A stretch of DNA of 64,000 nucleotides from Aplysia californica (GCF_000002075.1 NW_004797528.1:395340-459339); one strand, 5' to 3'. Positions 29,525 to 43,900 are shown, counted from the stretch's first letter. The notes: generated by a model not told the origin, from the sequence alone. Numbers and translations are program-made.

Positions 29525-29735
29525 TTAACTCTATCCGTACGCCCTGGGGTCATTTTGTGCCCCGGGGTTGTATTCTTCATATGTAAGAATGCTTCTAGTA
29601 CGAAGATCTCTTTCAGTATTTCTCAAAAAAATCATTTTGACAGATCGCTGTGCAAAGCGTATACGGATCAGATTAATGAGTAAATATCCTCTTTGGAAAG
29701 TGGTGGCACCGAGTTCCCAACATCGTATGGATCCT
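29525..29735. mobile_element. piggyBac-type MITE, 5' part only
   Basis: It starts TTAACTCTATCCGTACGCCC and follows the 12880 element closely for about 200 bp: GGGGTCATTT, TCATTTTGACAGA, CTCTTTGGAAAGTGGTG, CATCGTATGGAT. The right terminal repeat is missing or too decayed to see. Confidence 0.75.
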
Positions 29736-29912
29736 CCTTTGATCTTCACAAACTAAGGAATTTGAGTGACCCTGAAATGAGATTGTGCCGATGCCATAAA
29801 GTAAAGAAAACGGGTTCAAAGTAAACACCGCCTGCGTGCTTTGTTAATATTTGTGCACGTGAATCGTGCTTTGTACATTATACTGTTTTACCAGCGCACA
29901 CAGACATGATAT

Positions 29913-29914
<2 letters not shown>

Positions 29915-29972
<58 letters not shown>
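29915..29972. repeat. (GACA)n microsatellite
   Basis: About 14 tandem GACA units. The complementary motif, GTCT, forms the tract at 45361. Confidence 0.95.
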
Positions 29973-29973
<1 letters not shown>

Positions 29974-30142
29974 GTTAAAAACAAAAGTTAGTACATGAAG
30001 TAGTAACTCTCAAATAATACTTTAACATGTCATAAACGACTTGAACTTGTGAAATTCGTGAAGTCACATAGAGCCACAGAAATCTACACTTAGAAGTGTA
30101 GAGTTCTGTGCATAGAGCACAATGAAAGGAAAAGACCCGTCA

Positions 30143-30144
30143 CC

Positions 30145-30175
<31 letters not shown>

Positions 30176-30335
30176 ACCCAGCCCCCAACCCCCACCCCAC
30201 AAAAACAAACAACAAAAACCAAACAACCCCAAAACAAATAAATACAAAAAAACAACAAAATAAAACAACAACAAAAACAAGCAACAACAACAAAAACAAG
30301 CAACAACAACAAAAACAAGCAACAACAACAAAAAC
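30143..30335. repeat. Compound poly(C), (CA)n and (CAAAAA)-type repeat
   Basis: A 19-base poly(C) run, then a CA run, then A-rich CAACAACAAAAACAAG units repeated about three times near 30270-30335. Confidence 0.9.
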
Positions 30336-31352
30336 CTGGTATAAAATTCCTTGTGCTGTTCTGCTTGAATCTTAAAACGACAACACCCTAAGTAGTAAAG
30401 TAGAAGTAGTACTAAAATTAATTAACGTTATGTACATTGTAATCATTATCATTGAAAAACACATGTACGTGACATCAAAACAATACAATAGTGAAAAAAA
30501 TGAAATATCAAATAATTGCTCTTGTCATTCTATACCACCTCGATCATTACGTCATTAAAGTAATATTGTAATAGCTCGCATTTACAAGTTGCCATTACAA
30601 AGAAAACATGTGGCTGATTTAAACTGCCGTCTCGTATTGTTGACTTTATTCTTTTCTATATTTAGTGTTTGTTATTCTCCAGTAACTCGATGTGGCTTGG
30701 CCCGGCTACAGCCACAATTATTTCTGCGATCGTAAAAAGATTTTCTTTTAAATATGGGTCAGTATTAAGCTTAGAATTTATTTACACATTTTGTTTGTAG
30801 CCGGAAGACATGTACTGTGACGTTGCATAATTTTGCCAATAGATTGCCATTTCCAACGAACATGGAAATGTAATTTCTTATTGTTACTGTGCATATAGAG
30901 CTGATTAAATTAGCTGGAAAAATATTTAATTTGGGTAAACAGATTTCTTTGTTGAGTCATAAAATTAATATAAAGAAAGAAAATTGTCTGACATCATTCA
31001 CAGGTCCCAATTTGTTTCCAAAAACAATATATTTTTTTCTGCAATTTTTGTGATAGCCCTACACATATTGATCAGAAATAGATTATAGTATAGGCCGGAG
31101 GATTTGACCTTTTCACTTGACCAAAGTGAGTCAAAATTGTAGCCCAGCTTTTGCCCCTCCATGAAGGAAAAAATCTGGCCCTCATTCTAACCACTGGGAT
31201 TAAGCAAAATTTTCCGTATTGTGCTTTGTTTTTCATTATTTTATGATTTATAAGTTATACAATTGAGACCAAACTGTACTTAATGAGAAAGAGGTGCACC
31301 ATTGCGAAAGCTGAAGAGCTCAGTTGCGTGAAAAGGGTAGTTTAAGCATTAT

Positions 31353-31470
31353 GTGGCTTAAATAAGTTTCCGCCGGGGGTAAACCTTATTGAGCCATATG
31401 TGGCCTAAATAAGGTTAGGTGGGGGAGGTTCACCTTATTGATGCCATATGTGACCTAAATAAGCACTCCC
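31353..31470. repeat. Imperfect minisatellite, CCTAAATAAG unit
   Basis: About 2.5 units of roughly 55-60 bp. Each carries GCCATATGTG-CCTAAATAAG followed by a G-rich part and (A/C)ACCTTATTGA. In palindromic sense the unit has CTTATT / AATAAG on its two sides. Confidence 0.6.
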
Positions 31471-31800
31471 TATAAGAAGTAAACCTTTTTTCTCTCAAAT
31501 TATACATGTATATCGTATATACATTTTAAAATTAAAGTTTTTTTTAAGTGTTTATGTTTTACCCTAGAAACAGGTCATGAATTATGTTATAAAATGACTG
31601 GAGAATTCCCTGTCATACATGCTTTAAAACTGAGCTGGATTGACCTCACCAGCTATTTTTGCAAATATACATGTACATATATAATGAATGTGCATAGGCC
31701 TATTATATCTCGGCGGGAATTTTGTGACAAGTTCTGATTTCTCCAGACCGCGATAGAACCACAGATTTTCTACTACCAAGATATTGCAATTCTTCTTTGG

Positions 31801-31890
31801 GCTTTTGTTGCACGCCGCTGCCGGCCCGCTTGCCGCTTAGCGCGTTATGGGCGACGTCACATGCCACGCGAGGTTGGTTTCATCGCCGAC
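31801..31890. promoter_or_regulatory. CpG-rich patch with a CRE-like site (candidate)
   Basis: A sharp GC- and CpG-rich block (CACGCCGCTGCCGGCCCGC) in AT-rich DNA. A GACGTCAC word at about 31853-31860 resembles a CRE/ATF site. It lies 1.7 kb upstream of the ABHD13 start and directly before the GT tract. It could be a promoter, an enhancer or an old repeat core. No gene can be tied to it. Confidence 0.25.
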
Positions 31891-31901
31891 TGCTTAGTGT
31901 A

Positions 31902-32032
<131 letters not shown>

Positions 32033-33486
32033 AACTTCGTTCGGGGAGGAGAAGAGCGGAGGTACAGAATGGTACAGGCTAAATTTATGGAACGAGAATT
32101 GCTGAGATTGTTTAAAGATAACAAGAAAAAAACAAAACAAAAGGAAACAAAACGGAAAAAGGGGGGAAATGGGGGGGGGGGGGAGTTTTTTTTAGGGGTG
32201 GGGGTGGGTGGTGGTGCTTTAGATGGGAAGGAAGAAAAGAAAACTGAAAATCAACAAACAAAAAGGACGGAAATTATTTGATGATTTTGAGTGGCAAAAC
32301 GTTCACCGATCGAACTCATATGTAATTTGCTGTCCAGTCATCTGATATCGTAAGGATGGTTATAGTGTCGTAGTTCGTCTAGCACGTTGTCACTGGTCAA
32401 CATCACATTCGTTACAGAATTACCAGACAATTTGTGCCATGAGAGTAAATTTCTTTGTCAAACTTAAGAAGTGAACGTATTGCGGCGACATATAGTCTTG
32501 CTTTACAATTTCTTTCTGACTTCATGTTACAATCTTTTATTTAAAAAATGCCTGGCAGATTCAAACTGCCATCTTCACAGTAATATCAATCAACAACTAT
32601 GTTTTCCCACTATCTGGATCCTTGAAATACGACTACTGGTGCTGTACAAATACCTCTCTCGAGAGAGCGTTTTTGATAATAATATATTCTTATTTTAGAT
32701 TGTTGCACTTCTTAAGTGAAAGTTTGAGATCATAATATTATGAATCCCTGTAGCCGTGCTGGAAGAATTGTACTACATGTATTAGGGAAAGTAAAAAACT
32801 CGCTTCCGGAGAGCATACATCAAAGAAATCTCACGGAGACCCAACCTTGATTCCGAATAAACACTGTAGTAAATGAAACTGTTGAAAACATGCGCTGGAA
32901 CAGCGCATCTGATTTGGTAGTTGACGATAGTGATATTTAACAATTAGCCAGCTTCAAGCGTTCAATCCAACAAGATGAAGGAGAAACGAAGCACGCTAAC
33001 AGAATTAAAGTCGGGAAATGTGATATAATATATGGAAATTGGATACGGTAAATGGGAAACAAGAACTACAATGTAGATGAGAGATGGGACACTGAAGGTG
33101 TGATTCAGAAGAGGGGGCTGGTCATAATATGTGTACAATAATGACTGTATTGCACCTGCTCAGCCTGTGAACCGACGCAGAGAGAAAATGACGGGAATAA
33201 CTAATTCATAGTAGAAGTGAGTCTTTGATAGAACGAATTGTTATAACCCACTGTAATTAAGTATATCTCTATAAATATTGACCTCAGTTTCGAATGTAAG
33301 TACATTTTTGTACATGTCTGTGTATTTACAAAATGTATGTTCTTTCCATGTCAAGTAAAGAAATAAGTTGAAAAGCTACGATTTAAACTGAAATTGAACA
33401 TAACAATTCAAAGTTAAAACAACAGCCATGCTTAACCTGGTCATACGGATCGGCGGATTAAAAAGGAATGTGTAAAACTAAATATG

Positions 33487-33498
33487 GCCGCCATTGTT
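33487..33498 (-). promoter_or_regulatory. YY1-like site upstream of ABHD13
   Basis: The minus strand reads AACAATGGCGGC, close to the YY1 consensus AANATGGCGGC. It sits about 130 bp before the ABHD13 start codon, in a typical position near a TATA-less promoter. The call is from motif and position only. Confidence 0.4.
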
Positions 33499-33625
33499 TA
33501 CAACAGTAACTGCTGAGAGACTAGCTGAGTGTATTTCTGTTTTTAGTGTGCAATAATATCAGTGTATATTCTGGCGCTTACAGGGAAAAGCATCAGTATC
33601 GAAATGATAGAAGAAGATTAACGTT

Positions 33626-36600
33626 ATGGTTGTGTTTACAAGTAGAAAGTCACCAAATGAAGATACAGATCCTTTAGTTTCTGACAGGTCCTCCGCTTCC
33701 ACCATGTCGAAAAGTCGAAATATCTGCCGCAAAATCGCGGCCTCAGTTGAGATACTGTTGAGGCTCCTTGTGATGATAATTTCAAGATTTTGGAAAATGT
33801 GCACTACTGGACTGTTGATTGTTACATTGTTGTTTTGGACTGAAGGAGGATCTTATGCCTTTTGCTTCTTTATATTGGGTGTAATAGGTAAGCCAGAGTC
33901 GCACACGGCCACCTAGAATAGTGCAGGCGAGTCTTGTGGCTATTCTCACCCGGTGCGCGTTCACCAAATTTTGCGTTCACCCTAAACCACAGAATTCTAC
34001 ACTGTGATAACAGAAAAATTGTAGAATTCTGTGCCGTGAACAAACGTTCCATTATTACAACTGTAGCCTACTAAAAGCGAACAATTTTGTCTGTGGGGGC
34101 AGTGGAGAGAGAGAGAGAGAGGAGTAGCGCGAGAATTTCCGGGCAAAACAAAATGATGAAAATGGCGACCCGCGAAGTTCGGCTCGATTCGAAAAGTTAA
34201 ATAGCCGTAACATCTTTGTAGACAACCAAATTAATTTACTTTTGTGTTTTAACATCATTTTTAAACTTTGTTTTGGTCAATTTGATCGCCCACACCGATA
34301 GACAGTATTCAGAAAGAGACAGAGAGAGAAGAGGGGAGGAGTTGATCTTGCGAGAACTTCCTGGCGGGTGAGAATAGCCACTTTCGTCGCACACAGTGAT
34401 GAGGAAAGTGAAGTGAGAGTGAGACTGAGAGTGTTTTAGTTTTGGCCACGGCCACCTCTATTCTCACCCAGGGTGAGAATAGCGCAGGCGAATCTTTTGG
34501 CTATTCTCACCCGGTGGGCGTTCACCGTTATAGCGTAGGCCAACCAGTGAAGAGTTCACCCTGAACCACAGAATTCTACATTGTGATAACAGAATTGTAG
34601 AATTCTGTGCCGTGAACAAACGTTCTAGATCTAGATCTATTACTACTGTTAGTGTTAGCCTAAAAGCGTGCAATTTTGTCTGTGAGCAGTGGAGAAAGAG
34701 AGAGAGAGAGAGGAGTAGCGCGAGAACTTACGGGCAAAACAAAATGGGAGGAGTAGATCTTGTGAGAACTTCCGGGCAAAACAAAATGACGACCCGCGTA
34801 GTTCGGCTCGATTCGAAAAGTGAAATAGCCATACTACCATAGCATCTTTGTAGACGATCAAATTAGCTTACTTTTGTGCTATAACGTAATTTTTTCTTTG
34901 CTTTTATAATCCATTTGAGCATCCAGACCGATAGAAAGTGTTCCGAAATTAGGAAAAACAGGTCTTGTTTCACACCGGGTGAGAATAGCCAACAGTGGCA
35001 AGTCTCACCCGGGATGAGAGGTAGATCGTATTTTTATTCTCACCCCAGGTGAGGATAGCCACTTCCTTTAGTTTTAGTTTGATGTCACATTATGTAGATT
35101 CTAGATCTATATGACATGACATGAATCTGTCTTAAATTTTGAGAGTAATTCCGTGATAAGCGATCACTATGAAATAGATAGGGGGTAAGGGTTAATTAAA
35201 GTTTGGTCAGGGCTAGGGTTAGGTTCCTTCAGATTTCTTTTACTTCCCTCCCATCTCACACTTAGCTTACCAGTTGTCCATTTTCTGAGATTTCTTTCTT
35301 ATTGATGGGCTGAACACGAATATCAACTTCAGTACTGTTGCAAATTAATGGTTTTTGAAATATTTGATGGTTTTTACTCAGGCAACATCTCACTAAACCT
35401 AACCGTGCAGTAACTTGCGCGCTTTGGACCAACCGTGGGGTTTCAAGTACGGAAGTGGCTATTCTCACCTCGGGTGAGAATAAAAAATAAGATCAACCTC
35501 TCACTGCGGGTGAAACTTGTCAGCGTTGGCAATTCTCACCCGGTGTGAAACAAGACCTGTTTTTCCTAATTTCTGAATCTGTCTATCGGTGTGGATTATC
35601 AAATTGACAAAAACGTAGAAAAAAATTATGTTATAGCGCAAAAAAGTAAACTAATTTGGTGGTCGACAAAGATGCTACATGGCTATTTCACTTTTCGGAT
35701 CAAGCTACTACGTGTGTCGCCATTTTGTTTTGCTCGGAAGTTCTGGCTAGATCTCTCCTTCTCTCTCTCTCTCTCTTTCTGAGTATTGTATATCGGTGTG
35801 GACGATCAAATTGACAAAAACAAAGAAAAAAAATGATGTTATAGTTTTATTGCACAAGTAAATTAATTTGGTCGTCTGCAAAGATGCTATGGCTATTTCA
35901 CATTTCGAATCGAGCCGAACTACGCGGGTCACCATTTTGTTTTGCCCAGAAGTTCTCGCACTACTCCTCTCTCTCTCTCTCTTTCTCTCTCAGCGCACAG
36001 ACATAATTGCACGCTTTCAACACATGTGAGCTGGAACGTTTGTTCACTGAACGCTACACTGGTCGGCATATTTACGGTGCACGCACACCAGTTGAGAATA
36101 ACCAAAAGGCTTGCCTAGGCTATTGGGTGAGAAAAGAAGGTGACCTTCAAGTACAGTAAAAAAAAAGGCCAGCTCTTTTTCTCAGTACGCTCGGGAAAAT
36201 AAACTTGAACTCTATCTCTCCGAACGGTTTCTGTTCTCGAGATTTTTTTGTTATTCTTGCGAATGGAGTGGCCTGGCAGCGTGCGTGCCGCATGCGCGCG
36301 TGTGTGTGTGCCGTGTGTGTGCGTGTGTGTGCCATGTGAGTGTGTGTGTGTGTGCATGTGTGTGTGTGTAAGGTGTGAAGGGGAGGGGGGGGGGGGCGTG
36401 TAGGAATTTTTTGTGTGATTTAGTTTTTGCTTTAGGGGTGACTAAGATAAGTTACTGCCAAATTCAAGCAGTCTTGTTTTCTCTATGTACCTTTTGAAGG
36501 CATTTTCAAATGCAGTATAGTCCTGGAACGTTGCCCCAACTACAATTGAAGTATATATCTGAATATTGAGACAACAAAAAATTTCTAGCTCTAGAAATTG

Positions 36601-39600
36601 AATTCGATGCAAAATAAAATGCGTCTTCCCAGTCCTCGCAGAGTGGCAGAATGAAAGATGATGCCGAACTCTCACAAATAACCAACAAAACTCGAGAACG
36701 GAAACCGTTAAGAGAAATAGAGTTCAAGTTTATTATCCTGAGCATTCAGAGAAATACTCACTTCGGAAAATAATGGGGGGTAACCTTCCATAATTTGATA
36801 TTTGCAGTGTAAACGTTACATAATTTTAAAAAAAAATTGATTTGCGACAGTTTTAATGGCTCTATGTGTATTCTGTAGCAAACAATATTTGCAGTTTAAC
36901 CCTCTAAGCGGTGTATTTGTGTGCGGGAGCGAAAGTAAAAATTTACCTGTTCCATTTTTATTGTGTGTTAGTTGGGGTGGTCGCTCGTTACGGAGGCTCT
37001 TCTTAAGTTCTGGCCTCAGGACTCCGTGTCATGAATCTGTCTCAAGTTTTGGGAGTAATTCCGTAATGAGCAATCACTATGAAGTAGGTAGAGGGTTAGG
37101 GTTAATTAAAATTTGGTCAGGGCTAGGGCTAGGGTCCTTCTTTATAATTGTATTTGTTTGAGTGGTCGTTTTTATTTGGAGGTTCTTCAGGTCTAAGTTT
37201 TTGCCTCAAGATTAAAGAAGAGTAATTTTTAGTAGCCTACTGGAATATTGAGTTACGCCTACTTGACTGGGATAATCTGGTTTAGGGGTTATGATAGTAA
37301 TCATTGGGGCCAAAACTAGATTGTTCCCATTTGTTAAAGTAACCCTTTTACGCTAATAATGAGTTTTACAACTGTTCAGTTGTTACACTTTTCAGAAAGT
37401 GCTCTTTTTTTTCACATGTAGTCAATACTAAATTTGTATCTGATCATTATGAAATTTTCAGGACATTTAGAAAATAGAACGATCGCATGTTCATCAAAGT
37501 TAGAACTGAATTGTTACTAAAATATTAGATCTAGCACTTTCATCACCTGAATCCTCATCATGGTGACACTATAAAGCAATACTTACCTGGTCTGCTTAGC
37601 ATTTAAAAAATAATTCACTCCAGTTAGGCAGCGTAAACATGGCCTCGTGGGCACTCGCGGCCTTCCAAGCGCGTGGTTTCGGTGAAATGGGGGGTAATTC
37701 AGATCGCTGTTTCTTTACTTTTTCGCTATAAAACACCACATGCTGTACCCTTTGTAAAAGTTCAGCTTTTCCTTGTTTAAATGGTTTAAGTTGTTTACAT
37801 GTCCGATTATTAAAAGCTGGAGAATTGGCGTCGAAAGTGAAGCCCCTCGTGGTCGGAACGCGTGGTCGGCCGGTAAAAAATTGACACGTGTGCATTCAAA
37901 TGCTTCACGGAAAGATTGATGGTTAAATACCGTCTTTTCATTGGCGGAAAACTGTAGAGCTTTGGACGGACTTTCCCATGGTATATTTTGGCCGTTGGCG
38001 TTTAATTAGAAAGCCTTTAAAAATACCGTCAAAGCTTTTTTTAACCCGAAATATGTAAAATACCTGCTTAAGAAAAAGATACCAAGAGAAAGGTCAGTTC
38101 ATTTTCTATTATAAGGCTTTGAATTATTTTTCATCAATCCTTCCGTGAAACTCGGAAAGCATATATATGATTCCCCCAAGCGGGGAGCACTCGGTTCACT
38201 ACAGTATAGAGCCGATCGCTCACCGCCCGGGGGGGGGGGGGGGGGGTGGGGTTGCCTGCCGGGTCAAGGCTCTGTGTTTTTGTCGAAATAATGATAGATC
38301 ATCGTGTTTGCGGCGATAAAATACTGGTTTTTTAATGATCTTGTAGTCTTGAAAAAAATTAGTCTCCATATCTATGTTATATAATAGTGATTGTACTCTG
38401 TTAATGTGGAGATGTTTGGTGCACTTGGTACTCTTTTATTATCTGTCAAACATGGGGTTGCAGCCAGTGAGCGACTGTAGCAAATTTGATCAAATTTTAA
38501 ACAGACCATTTGCTTAAAAATTGACTTAAAGGTTAAAGAATGGTAACAAAATTCTCAGCAGATATATAGGCCGTTCATGGAGAACAGATAGATTTGGCAT
38601 ACAGCTACTTTGAAAATTTAGTTTCTGGTATGTACTCCAGTTGCTCTAAACAAACTAGTTTCCATCCTCAATGGACACATAAAACATCCACAAGGGAAAT
38701 TATAACTTGAACAAGTACACATGTCCAAATAGATAATTTCTACGTTTTTGTTGTCATATTACACTTGTCACCGGTCTGTGTCCCGTGGGGCAGATACAGG
38801 TTCTTCCCGTCATCAAAAGACATCTTGTGTGTGTGTGTGGGGGGGGGGGGGGGGGGGGGAGTGCTTACTTTTGAAAGTTAGTAAACACAGTCACAATATT
38901 TTATTCACTTTATTTTTTAAAATTCCAATTTTAAGTCACAGAGTAGTGAGAGTTATGAATTTTATTTGTAAAGATTGTTGAAAGGTCAAGCTGAACATTC
39001 ATTGACTTTCAATGTCTGATGCCATGTTTATGCAAAAATGTACTTTGTTTCTTTTCATCTGTGGCTTGTGACATTGAGTTTGTTACTTTACTACTGTATT
39101 GTATCTACTCTTAAACCCCTGCCAACTGAAACTCCTGTTTTATCTGAATGTCCTGGTTTATCTTTTACTTCTTAAGGTTATTTTGGTCAACTGTAACGAT
39201 TTTAGAAGCTGTCATCTAAACTTTGAACTTGTTACAACTGGTCTTTGTAATTGTTTGTACGTCTGATTTCTTCTTGAAGTTTGACGTGATTGGATCCGCT
39301 AAGTTACTCTATTTGAGTAACGGTCATGATTTTCTTTTTTGCATGTGTCTTTTCTCAGGCACTCTGTTGGCTGTGTGAAATATGGTTATAGCCCACTCCT
39401 TCTTTTCTATACAAATGTTTTTCTAGTTTATATTACTGAGGAAATGTGGTTGCTGTTGCACCATCTTATGAAAAACTATGTCAGTGGTTGACAGGTACTC
39501 TGGTGTGGTTTGCTCCTTCTTTCCTATCAAACATCTATTGTTGTTTTCTCTCCTCCTTTTGTTGTGTTTGTTACTCCCTTGTAACACCTTCTAATCTGCG

Positions 39601-40883
39601 GCACTTGTATGACCTAATTGTGTTGCAAGTGCCATAAAACTCTTTCTCCAAAAGTAAACTCATCAATTTCAAAGATGATAATTACCTTCAACCCTTGTCT
39701 CACTAAGGTTGTCTCAACTGGTATGGATCTTCTCCTCAGGCCTTATGTACCATGCTCAAGACATGCTGCTCTACCACCCAGAGTCCCCGTCCGACTCGCG
39801 CATCATGGTGGTCACACCGGACGCCTTCCAGATGCCCTTTGAGAACCTTTTCATCCGCTCCCGAGACGGGACGCTCATCAATGTGGTGCTCATCAAGCAG
39901 ATACACCGAGCCTCGTGCACCATCGTCTTCTTCCATGGCAATGCTGGGAACATCGGCCACAGGTACGGAGGGGTGCCAAATTAAAAAAGTTTCAGTAATT
40001 CCCATTCTGTTAACCCATTTCATACCGCGCACAGGGATTCCTAGTGCTCACAATGCAAAATACTGAGATTCCCCGTTTGAAGTGACACCTCAGAAAAACA
40101 ACCACCGTTAGAAATCTATTTTTTGACACTACAGCTTCCCTTGTAAATGGGAGAAGAGCACTCTATTATATTCTAACTCTCAAGTGAAACTGTTTTAATG
40201 CTGTAAAGTGTGAAAGATGGCAAAACTATCTTTAACAGTTGAGAGGTGTTTAATGGGCTTATTATTATGGATAAGGATGGTGACCAAGAAGCAATTGAAA
40301 GTAGTGCCAATTCTGATGACATTTATATATGTGAAATAAGGGGGAATTCTGAATCAGATGATACTGACAGGGATGACAGTAGCGCAGTGGAAAAAGAAAG
40401 GGCATGGTCTTGTACATGGTCAATGAAGTTTTATAAAGAAAATAGTTTAGAGAGAAGAAATTGATTAGCAGATTATAAGCTACAGGTTGAGAATAAATTT
40501 CATATATGACCCATAAGTAAGTGCAACTTTTCACTGGCATGCTCCAGCACAAAACATTTTGGGCTGGAAAGTTTCAAAGATATCTTTAATTTGTCAGCAA
40601 CATGGCTTAGGATTTCCATGTGTTCATCCATTTCTGCACAGACGAGGTGCTTGCATCTTACAATGCACTGTACCTGGTTGCCTTCCATGGCGTGGTACCT
40701 GATCATGCAAGGCTGAAAGACGAGGACTGAGTTTTTCTTGTAAATAATTGGTTCCCCCCCCCCCCCCCCCACTGCCCATTTTTCATTTTGCATGTAGGTA
40801 TAAAAAAAATAAAAATAATATAGATTGTCAAGAGCATAGAGCTTGCTGTTGGGCGGGAATTTGCGTTATGCAAATGGTATCTC

Positions 40884-40928
<45 letters not shown>

Positions 40929-43900
40929 TAAACCCTAAGTGCAGAGGCAACTGAAGTTAATTTTTATTTCATACTGATCCTACTGTGTAAAAATTTATCA
41001 AGTGTTTTGTTCAGAGAAGTATGTGTCTGCTTCATGTCTGTCTGGGTGAGACAAAATTTTTTTCTTCAACCATTCTGATAACTTAAGTTATATAATGTTT
41101 CCTTTGTTGCAGACTTCAGAATGCCCTGGGCTTGTATTCTGTGTTGAATGCCAATGTTCTCATGGTCGAGTACCGAGGCTATGGGAAAAGTGAGGGAAGC
41201 CCAAGTGAATCTGGTAATTGGATTTGTAGTAATTGTGGCTATTTAAAAATGTTTTAAAATTTTTAAAATCTTATTATATATAGGAAGAACTCAGAAACTT
41301 GCAAGGGGGGAAAAATTGAGTTTTTTTTTTTTTGGGGGGTGGGGGTGGTTTGGAGATAATTTCTAAATCATTCAGATACAGAATTTTAAAGATATATGAA
41401 TGCTGATGCTGGTTTCTTGAAAGTGGAGATACTGGACATGCTTTTCTGTTTGTAATTTGTGCCTGCTGATTGGGTGCAATTTACGTGCCTCGTACCTTCT
41501 GGTGCTGGTGTGATGCTATTTCTCTCCGTACTCGCTATTCTTTTTCCATTGCCTATGGTGTCATGTTAGGTTCTTTTCTGTTGCATACAGGTGACTTGAG
41601 TTCATTTCCTATATGGGGGAGTTTATTTTATTGAGTAGCTCCATGTTTCTGCTGGGATGATCTATCCTGCTCAGCCCAGTTTGGCGCCTAGAGGCAGGGC
41701 CGAAGCACTCAGCTTGTTAATAATCTTTATTGTTAGGACTGGGAGATCGAACATTTACAAGAACTACATTTGAGCCTGTCCAAAAATGACCATCCGTTGT
41801 TGAGGTGAAAAGTGGACATCTTAGACAGGTGGTCCTCTTAAAAAGTGTCTGTATGATATAAAAAGAATGCAAGGGACAAATGAGAAGTAGTTGTCTTGGA
41901 CAGGTGATAGTGAGAGCTCTGCCATAAGCTGATAGAACGCCTTTTTAAAATTCACAGCAGTTTCGAGAAAAAGATATATTTTTTGTCAATGTAACCATTT
42001 AGAGATAATGTTGTTTTGAAATTTGAATTCTAATTTATACAAAAACTAGGCACAGTTTCACTTTGATTTTTTTCAAAAGTAGGGTTACTGATCAGGCTTT
42101 CGATTAAATAAATAAAAAATGTTGGCGCCCAAATGAAAAAAGGCATTTTGTCAGTTTACAGCAAAGCTGGTTCAACTGCATGAAAAAATTTTTTTTCCTG
42201 TTGTGGGTACAGAAAATAACCTCCTTCAGCCCCATAGAATGCCTTCAAATTAATTTATTTGTCTCTAGAAGGATGCTGAAGTCCTGTAAAAATACACCCC
42301 CAGAAAAACTTCAGTGTTGCAAGTTTTTCCTGAGCATGTTATCGTGGGTGGTTGGCAGATACTCTAGTGTGGTTTGCTCCTTCTTTCCTACAAACATCTG
42401 TCATCCTGATCTCTCCTTCTTTTTTAAGTTTGTTACTCTCTTGTAACGCCCCTAATCTTCGGCACTCATATGACCTTATTGTGTTGCATGTGCTGTAAAA
42501 CTTTTACTAAAACTAAAAAGAGCACGCTATCTCTCCTGTTCCTCAGGCTTGTACCAGGATGCCGAGGCAGCTATGGACTTTCTTCTGAAGCGGCCAGACC
42601 TGGAGGGTACGCCCATCATCGCGTTTGGCCGCTCACTGGGCGGGGCGGTCGCCGTCAACATTGCCGCCTCGTCTTTCTATGGGTCCAAACTTTCTGGTCT
42701 CGTGCTTGAGAACACATTTACGTCCCTGTACGAGATGAGTTTCAAGATACTGCGTCTCACTTGTATCAAATACATTCCACACTGGTGCTATAAGAATAAG
42801 GTGAGTCGTATTTTGCATTTCTTAGAGTAGGAGTGTGGGTGGCTGGCGGGTGCTCTGGTGTTGTTTGCTTCTTCTTTCCTATAAAAAATCTATCATCCTT
42901 ATCTCTCCTCCTTCTTTTTTTGTGTTTGTTACTCTCTTGTAACACCTCTAATCTTCAGAACTTATATGACCTTATTGTGTTTCAAGTGCCGTAAAAAAAA
43001 CTTACTAAAACTAAAACAGAGTAGGAGTAGTAGTTGGAGGGGGTCTCACTTCTTTTCTTTCCCTGTTTTATCTGTCTATCCGTCTTACTGTCTTCCGATA
43101 CCAGATGACTGCTCTCGTATTAGTGTACTTCTTTTTACTGCAACAAACAATAAGTGTCTCTCGTCAGCTCTCAGGGTCGTCAAGGTCAGCTGGGATGGAT
43201 ACAGTTTCGCTTGGGGTGGCTATCAAATTTGTGTTTTTACTAACTTTTGAAGCGACGAACTTTTTGCTTATCTCAGCTGATCACATGGCCTAGAGAAAAT
43301 AAAGCATTAGCTGTGAGATCATTGTCGTCAATCCGAATTCGTCTACTGTAATACTCTTTTGGCAGTATAATTATCTTGTGTGACAAGTTTTCTTCTTCCA
43401 AATGGTTTGTTCCAATTTCCTTAATTCCTTTTGAGAAAATTAACGAGAAATATCTTGTGTTTGAATCAGAAATCAGAAATATCACTGGTTTTAATCAGAA
43501 ATATCTTGTGTGTTTTTATCAGAAATATCTTGTGTTTTAATCAGAAATATCTTGTGTCTTCAATATCGATACCGTTGTGTGTCACACGTAATTGATTCTA
43601 ACAAAAAATTAAAACATACTTTTAAAAATCTAATTAACTTTTTTGTGGTGTTCTCAACTTTTCAGTTTCCGTCACATCAAAGAATCGACAAAATCAGCAG
43701 TCCTATATTGTTTTTAAGTGGTTGTATGGACGAGCTCGTCCCTGCCAAGATGATGAAAGAGCTCTACAACGTGAGTAGACTAGAGGACAGTAGTTATGTT
43801 TATTGAAACTTTTCACCACACACGAACAACAAGCTAAAAATGACACTTTAAAAGAATGGGATTGGGTACTCAGCCATATACGGTGAAAGTTCTTCTTAGT

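Noticed and set aside
29915-29972. CRISPR-like array
   Set aside because: Simple GACA tandem repeat with no spacers; eukaryotic DNA.
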